A DNA stretch of 64,000 nucleotides from Lachnospiraceae bacterium (GCA_017469935.1 JAFUFL010000035.1:1-64000), one strand, 5' to 3'; counted from the first letter of the stretch, positions 8,325 through 17,338 are shown. A program made the numbers and translations. Notes: a model not told the origin generated them from the letters alone.

Positions 8325-9563
8325 ATGCAGGCCAAGTATCAGATCGACACAGATCAGAACAGGGAATTTCTCAGAGAAAATGCAGAGAATCTTCTGAGTT
8401 TCGGACACCGGTTTCCGTCTCCCGGCGGCGGATCCTACTACCTCGGCGATGACGGAACGCCTTGGAAGGACAGGCCCCGCGAGACGTGGATCACATCCCG
8501 TATGTGCCATGTCTACAGTATCGGCACGTTTTTGGGGCATCCCGGCAGCGAGGAGCTGGCGGACGCGGCCCTGAAGGGACTGCGCGGCGAACTCCATGAC
8601 AAGGAGAACGGCGGGTGGTACAGCGGAAGAACGGCTGACGGCGATATTTTGCCGATGAAGCAGTGCTATGCGCATGCTTTCGTGATCCTGGCGGCGTCGA
8701 GCGCGGTGCTTGCGGGACGCCCCGGCGCGCAGGAACTTCTGGATGAGGCGATCGCCCTCTACGACAAGCGCTTCTGGAATGAAGAAGAAGGGCTTTCCTG
8801 TGACACATGGAACACGGAGTTCACGGTTCTGGATTCCTATCGCGGACTCAACGCGAACATGCACTCCGTGGAGGCTTTTCTGGCCGCGTCGGATGTCACG
8901 GGAGATGAGAAGTTCAGGGTGCGCGCCGGCAGGATCATCGATCACGTGCTGGGATGGGCTTCCGGCAACGACTGGAGGATCCCCGAGCACTACAGCAGCG
9001 ACTGGAAGGCGGATCTCGAGTGCAACAAGGACAAGCCCGACGACCAGTTCAAGCCCTACGGCGCGACGCCCGGCCACGGCATTGAGTGGGCGCGCCTGAT
9101 CACGCAGTGGGCGCTCTCTACTTTCGGGGATGACAAGGAGAAGGCGGCAAAATATACAGACGCCGCAGAAAATCTTTTTAACCGCGCGATCTCGGACGGC
9201 TGGAATTCGGACGGGGCGCCCGGCGTCGTGTATACGACGGACTGGAACGGCAAGCCGGTCGTCCATGACCGCATGCACTGGACACTCGCGGAGGCGATCA
9301 ACACCTCGGCGACGCTTTATCATGTGACCGGACGCGAGAAATATGCGGATCTGTATGCGCAGTTTATGCAGTATCTGGATGAGAAGGTCATGGACCATGT
9401 AAACGGCTCCTGGTTCCATCAGCTGGATCAGAACAACAACCTCCTCACGACAGTCTGGCCCGGAAAGTCCGATCTCTATCACGCTTTCCAGTCCATGCTG
9501 ATCCCGTATTATGCGGCGGATCTTTCGATCGCGCCGGCAGTGAAGCAGGGGAAGAAGATTTGA
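8325..9563 (+). CDS. YihS-like aldose-ketose isomerase (N-acylglucosamine 2-epimerase fold)
   Basis: The product is 412 aa and covers the whole (alpha/alpha)6-barrel of the AGE superfamily. It resembles E. coli YihS along its length: WITSRMCHVYSIGTFLGHPG near residue 55, RGLNANMHSVEAFL near 173 and YGATPGHGIEWARL near 245. The three catalytic-pocket histidines of YihS correspond to H180, H251 and H386. YihS interconverts mannose, fructose and glucose and also sulfoquinovose with its ketose. No sulfoglycolysis genes are nearby, so a mannose or lyxose isomerase role is as likely. Perfect AAGGAGG precedes the ATG. The gene overlaps the following carboxypeptidase start. Confidence 0.85.
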   Translation: MQAKYQIDTDQNREFLRENAENLLSFGHRFPSPGGGSYYLGDDGTPWKDRPRETWITSRMCHVYSIGTFLGHPGSEELADAALKGLRGELHDKENGGWYSGRTADGDILPMKQCYAHAFVILAASSAVLAGRPGAQELLDEAIALYDKRFWNEEEGLSCDTWNTEFTVLDSYRGLNANMHSVEAFLAASDVTGDEKFRVRAGRIIDHVLGWASGNDWRIPEHYSSDWKADLECNKDKPDDQFKPYGATPGHGIEWARLITQWALSTFGDDKEKAAKYTDAAENLFNRAISDGWNSDGAPGVVYTTDWNGKPVVHDRMHWTLAEAINTSATLYHVTGREKYADLYAQFMQYLDEKVMDHVNGSWFHQLDQNNNLLTTVWPGKSDLYHAFQSMLIPYYAADLSIAPAVKQGKKI

Positions 9564-10999
9564 CAGGTATGGCGGATAAGCAGATAAGACAACAGGATAA
9601 CAGACAGAGGGCCGGCGGCGAACCGGTCAGGCAGAGCGCCGGAGAAAGTTCCGGCGACGACAGGCAGGCGCGGCAGCGGAGAGCAGCGAGGAGCAGACGC
9701 GCGGCGGCGGCCCGCAGGCGCCGCGAGAGGCAGATCCGGATCAGAATGGCGATCCTGGCGGTGGTCTTTGTAGTGCTTGCCGGCGGAATCGGTTTTGCGG
9801 CATTCAGGATCCACAGAAGAAATGTAATGGAGCAGGAGGCGGCAGCAGCTGCCTCCCGCAAGGCAGCGGAAGAAGCAGCGGCAGAAGCTTCCCGCAAGGC
9901 AGCGGAAGAAGCAGCGGAGGAAGCCTCCCGCAAGGCGGCCGAGGAAGCGGCAGCGGAGGCCTCCCGCAAGGCGGCAGCGGAAGCCTCCCGCAAGGCGGCC
10001 GAGGAAGCGGCGGCGGAAGCATCCCGCAAAGCAGCGGAGGAAGCGAAGGCGTCGGAAGACGCCGCACAGAAGTCCTCTCGCGAGAAGGCGGAGGAAGAGG
10101 GTGCACTGGCTGCTTCCCGCAAGGCCGCTGAAGAGGAGAAGGCGCGAGCCGAGGCCGCCAAGATTCCTGGACTCAATGCGAGCTATGATTTCAAGGCCGC
10201 GGAAAACATGGCAGAGATGCCCGAAGAGGTGGAAAGCACTTATGCGGTCCTGGTGGATCTTGTGGACGGCACGATCGTCGCGGGAAAAGAGTACGATACG
10301 GTGATGAACCCCGCCTCCATGACCAAAATACTGACACTTCTGGTGGCAGTCGAGAACATAGACCTGAAGAAGCTGGATACAGATACTTTTGAGATCACTC
10401 AGGACATCACGGATTATGTCTACACCAACCAAATGATGCAGGTGGGGTGGAATATAGGCGACACGCCTACGATCCGCAGTCTTTTGTACGGAACGATCCT
10501 GCCTTCGGGCGCCGACGCGGCGCTGGCGCTGGCGGAGTACACGGCCGGCTCCCAGGAAGCGTTTGTCGACATGATGAACAAAAAACTTGAAGAACTGGGC
10601 ATATCCGACACGGCGCACTTCACGAACGTGGTAGGAGCTTATGATGAGGACCACTACTGCACGGCTCTGGACATGGCGACAATACTCAGGGCGGCCATAG
10701 ACAATGAGACCTGCCGAGAAGTTCTCTCCTGTCATTATTACGAAGTACCGCCTTCGGGAGGAGAGGATTCACCGAGCATTGAGATCTCAAACTGGTTCCT
10801 GCGAAGAATTGAGGACAAGGACACCCATGGCGAAGTGATCTGCGCCAAGACCGGATATGTCTCGGAATCCGGCTTCTGCGCGGCGAGCTACCAGGAATCG
10901 GACAACGGCGGACATTACATCTGCGTGACCGCGGACACTTACAGCAACTGGGCCTGCATCTATGATCACGTGGACATTTATACGGCATTTACAGAGTAA
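9560..10999 (+). CDS. D-alanyl-D-alanine carboxypeptidase (peptidase S11) with Ala/Lys/Glu repeat spacer
   Basis: The product is about 479 aa. A basic N-terminus leads to one membrane span at about residues 55-75. A low-complexity region of ASRKAAEEA-type repeats (about 95-205) is a likely helical stalk. The catalytic domain has S253-M-T-K256, a second motif S316-G-A rather than S-x-N, and K430-T-G. Family enzymes trim the terminal D-Ala from peptidoglycan stems outside the membrane. The SGA variant is notable; I recall it from other clostridial members but cannot verify that here. The TTG at 9560 overlaps the isomerase stop and is best spaced from AGGGGAAGAAG; an ATG at 9569 is the alternative. 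Confidence 0.85.
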   Translation: MTGMADKQIRQQDNRQRAGGEPVRQSAGESSGDDRQARQRRAARSRRAAAARRRRERQIRIRMAILAVVFVVLAGGIGFAAFRIHRRNVMEQEAAAAASRKAAEEAAAEASRKAAEEAAEEASRKAAEEAAAEASRKAAAEASRKAAEEAAAEASRKAAEEAKASEDAAQKSSREKAEEEGALAASRKAAEEEKARAEAAKIPGLNASYDFKAAENMAEMPEEVESTYAVLVDLVDGTIVAGKEYDTVMNPASMTKILTLLVAVENIDLKKLDTDTFEITQDITDYVYTNQMMQVGWNIGDTPTIRSLLYGTILPSGADAALALAEYTAGSQEAFVDMMNKKLEELGISDTAHFTNVVGAYDEDHYCTALDMATILRAAIDNETCREVLSCHYYEVPPSGGEDSPSIEISNWFLRRIEDKDTHGEVICAKTGYVSESGFCAASYQESDNGGHYICVTADTYSNWACIYDHVDIYTAFTE

Positions 11000-11024
11000 G
11001 CTGAAACGGGCAGGTGGAATCGCT

Positions 11025-11528
11025 ATGGAAAACAACAGGTTCGGCAGAAATACAATTATCGGAGGCGTGCTTCTTCTGCTAAGTCTTGCGGTGGCGGCGG
11101 TCGGTGTGATCGTGAGCCTTAAGACCGGCAATTCGCAGTATTTTCTGGCGTGCAGCATTCCGGCCGCCGTGTGCATAGTGGCGGGCGGTGTCATGATCAG
11201 GAATGACCTGCTCACGGGGGAGAGCCGGTTTCTTCTTCCCGAAGGGGAGCGAACGATCAAGGCCAAAGTAAAGGGCGTTACTAGAAACCTCCGCACGGAG
11301 GGAGAGAAGACGGTTTACTATGTGATCTGCAGCAGGAGTGACCCGCTGACGGGCAGGGAAGAGACGTACACCAGCCGGGCTTTTGACGAGTATCCCGGAA
11401 AGGAAATAATAGGGAGAGAAGTCACTGTCCGCATAGATTCCCGGGAAAAAGGGAAGTACACAGTGGAGATCGACGATCTTCTCGAAGAGATCAAAAAGGA
11501 GAAAACGAGCGATGAGCAGGCAGAGTGA
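11025..11528 (+). CDS. two-span membrane protein of unknown function
   Basis: The product is 167 aa. Two hydrophobic helices at about residues 9-29 and 37-57 form a hairpin. A soluble C-terminal part of mostly beta character follows (KAKVKGVTRNLRTEGEKTVY), ending in a charged KK/EE helix. The frame is open further upstream, but the ATG at 11025 follows an AGGTGGA. The layout resembles bacterial DUF3592-like membrane proteins, but I do not recognise a family with certainty. Its last 17 bases overlap the next gene, so the two are probably translated together. Confidence 0.6.
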   Translation: MENNRFGRNTIIGGVLLLLSLAVAAVGVIVSLKTGNSQYFLACSIPAAVCIVAGGVMIRNDLLTGESRFLLPEGERTIKAKVKGVTRNLRTEGEKTVYYVICSRSDPLTGREETYTSRAFDEYPGKEIIGREVTVRIDSREKGKYTVEIDDLLEEIKKEKTSDEQAE

Positions 11529-13203
11529 GTGCATTGATGAATTTCTGAAAAGAGCAAAGGAGGACCGGGAGGTCTATATCACGGATGTGAGGCGATCTTT
11601 TGACAGGATCGGGACGCTGGCCTTCCATATCCATGTCTGTTTGTACGAAGGTGAGACGGAAGTGTTCCGGATGGCGCTCCCGGAGTGGGAAAACGCAGAG
11701 CAGAAGGAGTTCGTCGCCGAGTACATCAGGGCATTTGTCTTCAACCTTCTGTGCACGCTGGGTGCGCTCCGCGTGGTGATCTATCTGGACAGGAGCAACG
11801 AGGAGCTTTTGCAGATCGCGGAGGGACTCCGGGAAGATTTCCAGATGAAACTTGCCAAAACAGAGAGAACCGGATACGGAAAGAGCCTCAATGTAAATGA
11901 GAGGACGGTCGCGGCGCTTTTTGGAGGAAGCAGGGAATTCTCGATCGAGGTCAGGGACCTGAGCGAGGAGACGGAGCCCGCAGTGACTCCGTCGGAACCG
12001 GTCGGAAAGCCCGTGTTCGCGCTTCTTCCCGCGAGGGCGCAGAAGGCGTTTCTTCTGGGAATCGATGTCGGCGGAACGGATATCAAGTTCGCCGTCAGCC
12101 TTGACGGAAAGCTCGTCCGGTGCGAAGAGCTGAACTGGGCGCCCGCCTCCTTCTCCAGTGTGGAACAGATCACAGAACCTGTGCTGGAAGCGGCAGAGCG
12201 CCTGATGAAGCAGTTCGGAGACGGCAGAAAGTGGGACGGGATCGGCCTGAGCTGGCCGGACGTGATCATCCATAACAAGATCGTCGGCGGCGAGACCACC
12301 AAGACAAAGGGCCTGAGAGAAAACAAGGACAGGGACTACGAGGAGCAGTTTGCCGTGCTCACCGGACTCTGCGCAGAACTCGGCAAGTTTACGGTGAGCG
12401 GCAGCGCCGTGTGCTGCTGTAACGACGGACCGATGGCGGCCTTCACGGACGCCGTAGAGATGACGGCGCGGGGAGAAGACGTATCGAAAGGCTTTTTCGC
12501 TTACAGTCTGGGGACAGAGCTGGGCACGGGCTGGGTCCGGGCGGACGGCTCCATTCCGCAGATTCCCCTGGAGTTCTACCAGTGCATCATCGACCTGGGA
12601 AGCAGGATAGCGAGACAGTACAGCGCAGAGGATGTTCGGAGCTGCCGCAGCGTCAATACACTTCTTCCCGGAACGCTGCAGAAGTACACCGGTCAGTCCG
12701 GTGTATTCCGGCTGGCCTGCAAGGAGCTTCCGGAAAGGGAGCCGGCCCTCTATGAGGAAGTGCTCAGAAAAGGGCTCTTCAGGGTAAGTGAGGACGGATC
12801 CTTCATAGAAGTTCCCACTGCGCCAAAAGACAGACGCAAGGAGTGCCTGGAATTCTTCATGGAGAAAGCGGCCGGCGGTGAGAGCGAAGCCTGCCGCGAT
12901 ATTTTCAGGAAGATCGGAGAGTACATCGCCGTCACCTGGGCGGAAAATGAGTATATTCTCCATCCGGCGGCAAAAGAGCGAACGCTGTTCGGGAGACTTG
13001 TCAAGAGGCAGGAATGTTTTGACCTGATCAAAGAGGGCGCAGTCTCGAGAGAGCCTTCCCTTGTGATCCGAAATGCAGACGCCGCCCTGGCGGTCACGCC
13101 TCTGATGAGGCAGCTGGAGGGCGACCCGGTATTCACGGTGGCGCAGTTCGCGCAGGCCGTGGGAGCGCTGCACTTCGCGTGCCTGGGACTGGAAGAGGGC
13201 TGA
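11512..13203 (+). CDS. ROK/hexokinase-fold (ASKHA) protein with extra N-terminal domain
   Basis: The product is 563 aa. Residues about 184-563 carry a sugar-kinase-type actin fold. A phosphate-1 loop LLGIDVGGTDIKFAVS lies near residue 182, SWPDVIIHNK sits near 247 where substrate-loop residues are found, and a phosphate-2 loop SLGTELGTGWV lies near 330. The usual zinc motif of ROK proteins (CxCGxxGC) is not evident. Residues 1-180 form a separate mixed alpha/beta domain that I do not recognise. It could be a sugar kinase or a glucokinase-like sensor. AAGGAG precedes the ATG, and the start overlaps the upstream membrane gene by 17 bases. Confidence 0.65.
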   Translation: MSRQSECIDEFLKRAKEDREVYITDVRRSFDRIGTLAFHIHVCLYEGETEVFRMALPEWENAEQKEFVAEYIRAFVFNLLCTLGALRVVIYLDRSNEELLQIAEGLREDFQMKLAKTERTGYGKSLNVNERTVAALFGGSREFSIEVRDLSEETEPAVTPSEPVGKPVFALLPARAQKAFLLGIDVGGTDIKFAVSLDGKLVRCEELNWAPASFSSVEQITEPVLEAAERLMKQFGDGRKWDGIGLSWPDVIIHNKIVGGETTKTKGLRENKDRDYEEQFAVLTGLCAELGKFTVSGSAVCCCNDGPMAAFTDAVEMTARGEDVSKGFFAYSLGTELGTGWVRADGSIPQIPLEFYQCIIDLGSRIARQYSAEDVRSCRSVNTLLPGTLQKYTGQSGVFRLACKELPEREPALYEEVLRKGLFRVSEDGSFIEVPTAPKDRRKECLEFFMEKAAGGESEACRDIFRKIGEYIAVTWAENEYILHPAAKERTLFGRLVKRQECFDLIKEGAVSREPSLVIRNADAALAVTPLMRQLEGDPVFTVAQFAQAVGALHFACLGLEEG

Positions 13204-13237
13204 TCGGACGCTTATACTGAAATCGCCTTAACATTAA

Positions 13238-13897
13238 TTGACTGTGCGGGAATCACTTATGCAGGAATCGTCGAATCAGGAATCACTTATACAGGAATTG
13301 CATAAATACAGCTACTGCCGTGTGAATATCGCGCTTGTTGCTTTGCAGGCTGCGGTCTTCGCGCTGTGCCTGCTCACGGGAAACAGGCTGTATGCAGCGG
13401 GGCGCTGCGGCACGGACCTGGTCCTGGACCAGAAAGAGTACTACCGACTTCTGACATCGGTCTTTCTCCACTCGGGGCTCTATCATATCGGCAGCAACAT
13501 GCTCGTGCAGATCCTGATGGGAAACGCCGTGGAGAGAAACCTGGGACACATCAAATATCTGATCCTGTACCTGGTGGCAGGCGTCGGCGGCAACGTCATT
13601 TCGGTCCTGTACGATCGGGCGCAAGGGGTCAACACATATTCCGTGGGAGCCAGCGGAGCCGTGTTCGGCGTGATGGGAGCGCTGCTGGTCCTGATTATAA
13701 GAGGCAGAAAAAAACTGCGGACCGGCTCTTCCATGCTGGTCAGAGCGGGGTTCGCAGTTTTCTATGCGGTTTATGCGGGGTTCAGGACCCCTTATACGGA
13801 CAATGCGGCGCACGTGGGCGGACTGGCCTTCGGAGTCGTGCTGGGCGTTCTGCTCACAGCCACACTGGATGATGTGGACCTGCGCGATCTTCGGTGA
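13238..13897 (+). CDS. rhomboid-family intramembrane serine protease
   Basis: The product is up to 219 aa with six hydrophobic segments. The active-site serine is S139 in GASGAVFG and the catalytic histidine is H192 in AAHVGGLAFG. HSGLYHIGSNM near residue 80 supplies the helix-2 His/Asn motif. Rhomboids cut transmembrane substrates within the bilayer. The start is uncertain: TTG at 13238, or ATG at 13259 inside a short imperfect direct repeat (GGAATCACTTAT twice). A terminator 86 bases after the stop fits a forward transcript that ends here. Confidence 0.85.
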   Translation: MTVRESLMQESSNQESLIQELHKYSYCRVNIALVALQAAVFALCLLTGNRLYAAGRCGTDLVLDQKEYYRLLTSVFLHSGLYHIGSNMLVQILMGNAVERNLGHIKYLILYLVAGVGGNVISVLYDRAQGVNTYSVGASGAVFGVMGALLVLIIRGRKKLRTGSSMLVRAGFAVFYAVYAGFRTPYTDNAAHVGGLAFGVVLGVLLTATLDDVDLRDLR

Positions 13898-13983
13898 AGG
13901 AGCGCGGCGGCTTGTCAAGGCCCTTGGGCGGTCAGAAAAACCGACTATCTGAAAAATTAACTATCTGAAGAATCATTACTCGG

Positions 13984-14012
13984 GACAGCGTCACTCGGCG
14001 CTGTCTCTTTTG
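13984..14012 (+). terminator. terminator of the rhomboid transcript, overlapping the end of the opposite gene
   Basis: GACAGCG / CGCTGTC (13984-13990 and 13999-14005) is followed by TCTCTTTT. It overlaps the stop codon region of the convergent DUF4317 gene. There is no T-run on the reverse side, so it works best for forward transcription. Confidence 0.7.
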
Positions 14013-15130
14013 GTCTGCAGAATGCGGATGCCGTTTACCTCCAGCTCATCCACGACGGGGATCAGCAGATATTCCATTCCGTCTATGACTCTGGTCTTGA
14101 GCATATCCGCCATGTCCGACTTGACGCTGATCTTGAGGGAGGGAGATTTGACCTCCAGCCGGCTTGTCTCGACGAGATTTTCGGCCATCAGAGGGACGCC
14201 TTCTCCGACCGCCTCGTCATAGGCCTTGTCAAAATCGCCCAGAACGGACTGGTCGGCGCCGTTTTCCGACAGGAGGCGGCGCATTTGTGTCTTCTCGATC
14301 ATGACGGGCTCCCCGGAGTCCTTGTTCTGCTCGATGATCTCTGTGACGGCGTCATTGATCGCCTTGACATTCTCAAAGTCACAGTTGCGGCCCAGCGTCT
14401 GCTCCACCATGCTCTTGAAGAGCTCCTTCTGGTCCGACTCGGGGATGGGCAGGACGCAGCCGAGAAGGTCATGGCTGATCTCTTCGTGGCGCTCATCCTC
14501 TTTGCGGCAGTAGTAGAGGAGACTGTGCAGATCGGGCTGCCTGTCGTTGTAGGCGGGGAACAGAAAACCGCTGACCGGCTTCTGGACGGCCCAGTCCGTG
14601 CGGCGGTCCAGGAAGGTGCATGCCTCCTCGTCGTAGCAGAGTCCTTCTTTCATGAGCGTCACCGGGCAGATGCAGCACAGAAGGAAGGAGTAGACGTAAT
14701 CGGAGGCGTCTTCCATGTCGGCGTTGTCCGTTCCCTTGGCGGGAATATCGTAGACGCCGTGCATCAGGAGGATCAGGTATTTGGTCTCGCAACGGAAATT
14801 TTCCACTGTTTTGTTAAAAAAGAGAGTCAGGAGCTCGTCATTTTTCAGCTCCGACTGCTGAAGCCGGTAGAGAAGCTGCTGGCGGCCGCCTTCGGCCTCT
14901 TCTTCGAGAGGGAATTCCATGTTGAAGAGATTGCGGCCGAGCTTGCCGGACATGGCGCCGCGCAGGATCTCACAATATTTTTCCATGGATTCTTTCTCCA
15001 TGGCAGCCAGAGAATCGTGGATCTCCCGGATGACTTCGCCCTCTTCATTGACGTAGCAGGCCCGGATTCTGTCGATGCAGCTGTCGGGCTTGACCAGTTT
15101 TCTTATCTCATTGATCGCTTTTTTGTCCAT
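13991..15130 (-). CDS. DUF4317 family protein
   Basis: The product is 379 aa and opens with MDKKAINEIRKLVKPDSCI. This matches the opening I associate with DUF4317, a family common in Lachnospiraceae and related clostridia and of unknown function. It has no signal peptide or membrane span and is rich in charged residues, with a mid-section IPESDQKELFKSMVEQTLGR. It is the only reverse-strand gene between 1 and 17 kb, convergent with the rhomboid gene and divergent from the S1-domain gene. The 151-bp region upstream holds the promoter of the divergent gene. Confidence 0.75.
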   Translation of the reverse strand: MDKKAINEIRKLVKPDSCIDRIRACYVNEEGEVIREIHDSLAAMEKESMEKYCEILRGAMSGKLGRNLFNMEFPLEEEAEGGRQQLLYRLQQSELKNDELLTLFFNKTVENFRCETKYLILLMHGVYDIPAKGTDNADMEDASDYVYSFLLCCICPVTLMKEGLCYDEEACTFLDRRTDWAVQKPVSGFLFPAYNDRQPDLHSLLYYCRKEDERHEEISHDLLGCVLPIPESDQKELFKSMVEQTLGRNCDFENVKAINDAVTEIIEQNKDSGEPVMIEKTQMRRLLSENGADQSVLGDFDKAYDEAVGEGVPLMAENLVETSRLEVKSPSLKISVKSDMADMLKTRVIDGMEYLLIPVVDELEVNGIRILQTKRDSAE

Positions 15131-15219
15131 TCTTTACCTCGTATAATCAGATTGGCCGCTTTTTTGGCGGTAACATCAAATATACTACAGAAATTGTTGT
15201 TTCGCTAGAGGTCGGTTAA

Positions 15220-15228
15220 TGGTATAAT
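15220..15228 (+). promoter_or_regulatory. extended -10 promoter of the S1-domain gene
   Basis: TGG-TATAAT at 15220-15228 is a perfect -10 hexamer with the TGn extension, 54 bases before the start codon. A -35 is weak (TTGTTT at 15197-15202, spacing 20), as is common for extended -10 promoters. Confidence 0.65.
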
Positions 15229-15281
15229 ATATATTCAGATTGAATTATGCGCACAGCGCACAGAATGGGAGGAAATGTTCT

Positions 15282-15929
15282 ATGGAAACTAATGGAAATC
15301 GTAATGACGCCAAGTGGGACGAATTTGAGAAGATGATGGAGGACAAAGTTGTCTTTACAGTTCCGATCGATGAGAGCGTCAAGGCTGGCGTCGTGACTTC
15401 GCTGAAAGGAGTCAGGGCATTTATTCCCGCGTCCCAGCTCAGCACGAGCTATGTTGAGGACACCAACGAGTGGATCGGCAAGGAAATCGATGTTGTGATC
15501 ATCACAGCGGACAGAGAGAAGCAGCGTCTGGTTCTTTCCGGCAGAGAGGCCGCCAAGATCAAGCGCAGCCAGGAGAAGAAAGCCCGCATCGATGCTCTTG
15601 CAGTTGGCACTGTGCTCGAAGGCAAAGTAGAGACGATCAAGCCTTACGGCGCATTTGTCGATCTCGGCAACGGTATCAGCGGTCTTGTACACATTTCCCA
15701 GATGAGCACCAAGAGAGTTGCTACACCTGAGGAAGTCTGCAAGGAAGGCGATGTCGTCAAGGTCAAAGTAACCAAGGTGAAGGACGGCAAGGTCAGCCTG
15801 AGCATGAGAGCTCTCGAAGAAACTCCCGCTCCTGCAGAGGATGACATTCCGGAGCTTTCTTCTGTTGTTTCTCACGAGAAAGCAACGACCAGCCTCGGAG
15901 ATCTGCTCAAGAACATCAAACTGGACTGA
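15282..15929 (+). CDS. two-S1-domain RNA-binding protein (RpsA-like)
   Basis: The product is 215 aa. Two S1 OB-folds are visible. The first is degenerate, around residues 20-90 (SVKAGVVTSLKGVRAFIPAS). The second is canonical, around 107-178 (GTVLEGKVETIKPYGAFVDL then GLVHISQMS). Short S1 proteins of this type in clostridia are often annotated as ribosomal protein S1 homologues; they lack the four to six repeats of true S1. The ATG at 15282 is chosen because GGGAGGA lies seven bases before it. The gene has its own extended -10 promoter and a strong terminator, so it is monocistronic. Confidence 0.85.
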   Translation: METNGNRNDAKWDEFEKMMEDKVVFTVPIDESVKAGVVTSLKGVRAFIPASQLSTSYVEDTNEWIGKEIDVVIITADREKQRLVLSGREAAKIKRSQEKKARIDALAVGTVLEGKVETIKPYGAFVDLGNGISGLVHISQMSTKRVATPEEVCKEGDVVKVKVTKVKDGKVSLSMRALEETPAPAEDDIPELSSVVSHEKATTSLGDLLKNIKLD

Positions 15930-15966
15930 TTGTGTTTGGCTGTGCGAGCCTAACTTAAGAGGGGGA

Positions 15967-15993
15967 ACGGGCGGTTTTATACCGCCCGTTTTG
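15967..15993 (+). terminator. terminator after the S1-domain gene
   Basis: Perfect 9-bp stem ACGGGCGGT / ACCGCCCGT with loop TTTAT, followed by TTTG. It begins 38 bases after the stop. Confidence 0.9.
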
Positions 15994-16042
15994 TGTATGT
16001 AGCCGGAGACCCGGCGGTTTTGCTGCCCGGTCCATTTGTTAA

Positions 16043-16942
16043 GTGTCCGAAGAGAGGCGGGAGAGTGGTTGCGTGGAAGTTTCAGGCCTGAGCGATAGAA
16101 TAACAAAAGAATATGGTCTGCCGGCGGCAGCCATGCGGCGCAAAGCGGGAGAGTCCACTGTGTTTCCGGCAGCCTTGCAGCGCGTGATGCGGCCAGTGTG
16201 GCATCTGGTGCTGCTTTTATGCGTGCTTCTGTGTCTCGGGATCGGAATGGAGGTCTCGGCGGCAGAAAAGGGCTCGGAGCAGGAGACTTCTGGGCAGGAG
16301 ACTTCGGAGGACCTTGTGATGATCCGCGTGGAGGGACAGCTCGAAGAGACAGACCGCGATGCGATCCTTGACCGGATCAATGCCATTCGGAAGGAGGCCT
16401 GCGAGGAGGGTGTGGGCAATCCCGTCAACGGGGAGCCTCTGACTGAGGCGGACTATGTGCCGCTGCAGTGGTCCTATGCGCTTGAAGAAATTGCAGTTCT
16501 GCGCGCGGCGGAGAGCACTATTTTGCAGGATCATGTGAGGCCGGACGGCAGAGAGTGCTTTACGGCAGCTCCCGAGGGCGTTTCCTATACGATGGAGACG
16601 CTGGCCTGGGGATTTGAGAGTGCGGTCGATGCCGTGGAGGGCTGGTACTCCGAGAAATCCTCTTACGTGGAGGCGGACGGGAACCCTGCCGGCCATTACA
16701 TGGCGCTGATCAATCCGGAAAACCGATCTGTAGGAATTGCGCAGCTGAATGCGAAATGGCAGAGGAGTGCTTGCGCAGGAGCTTTTGGAGGGGAGAACTC
16801 GGTGACTGCAGAAGAATCCGGTGACGGTGAGTCGGTCTGGATGATTCCTCTGCGGAAGGATCTGATGCCGTCTGTGATTGAGAGGGCGATAGAGATCACA
16901 GCAGGGAGGATTTACAGGGCCGGACTGAGGATCATAGGATAG
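16043..16942 (+). CDS. secreted or anchored CAP-domain (SCP/PR-1) protein
   Basis: The product is up to 299 aa. A hydrophobic stretch at about residues 52-72 (WHLVLLLCVLLCLGIGMEVSA) looks like a signal sequence with a cleavage-like ending. The mature part has the CAP pattern: LQWSYALEEIAVLRAAE, DHVRPDGREC, a METLAWG helix where ENLA is usual, and GHYMALINPENRSVGIA. CAP proteins are extracellular and of diverse, mostly unknown function. The start is uncertain: GTG at 16043, GTG at 16073 with GGGAG before it, or a later ATG nearer the signal sequence. hypA follows 17 bases after the stop. Confidence 0.75.
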   Translation: MSEERRESGCVEVSGLSDRITKEYGLPAAAMRRKAGESTVFPAALQRVMRPVWHLVLLLCVLLCLGIGMEVSAAEKGSEQETSGQETSEDLVMIRVEGQLEETDRDAILDRINAIRKEACEEGVGNPVNGEPLTEADYVPLQWSYALEEIAVLRAAESTILQDHVRPDGRECFTAAPEGVSYTMETLAWGFESAVDAVEGWYSEKSSYVEADGNPAGHYMALINPENRSVGIAQLNAKWQRSACAGAFGGENSVTAEESGDGESVWMIPLRKDLMPSVIERAIEITAGRIYRAGLRIIG

Positions 16943-16959
16943 AGCAGGAAGGAATTCAT

Positions 16960-17316
16960 ATGCACGAGATGAGTTACGTGATCCGTTTCGTGAATCTTGC
17001 GCTTCAGAAAGCGGAGGAGAACAGGGCTTCCGGCGTGAGGAGTCTCACGGTGGCGGTCGGAGAGATGACGGATATCGTTCCGGAATATTTATATAAGTAT
17101 TACCCTGATGCAGTGAAGGGGACCATCATGGAAGGCTCTGAGCTGAAAGTGGAGATGGTTCCTGTGAAGATTAAGTGCGGAAGCTGCGGAGAAGTGTATC
17201 ATCCGGACAAGTCCAATTCTTATGCCTGCCCGTGCTGCGGAGGCAGTGAGGGCGCGATCTGCCAAGGGCGTGGGATGGAAGTCAGGGAACTTGAGATTAT
17301 TACCGAGAATTCTTAA
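16960..17316 (+). CDS. hypA: hydrogenase nickel metallochaperone HypA
   Basis: The product is 118 aa, the normal length. The N-terminal Met-His-Glu motif, which binds nickel in the family, is intact. The zinc site is visible as CGSC near residue 72 and CPCC near 88. HypA delivers Ni to the large subunit of [NiFe] hydrogenases together with HypB. Here it stands behind a CAP-domain gene, about 6.5 kb upstream of the echABCDEF-hypCDE operon, rather than within it. GGAAGGA precedes the ATG. Confidence 0.95.
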   Translation: MHEMSYVIRFVNLALQKAEENRASGVRSLTVAVGEMTDIVPEYLYKYYPDAVKGTIMEGSELKVEMVPVKIKCGSCGEVYHPDKSNSYACPCCGGSEGAICQGRGMEVRELEIITENS

Positions 17317-17338
17317 GTTCTTTCCGTTCTCGGATACA

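Noticed and set aside
14285..15208. 307-codon forward frame
   Set aside because: Antisense to the DUF4317 gene, which has the recognised family sequence on the reverse strand.
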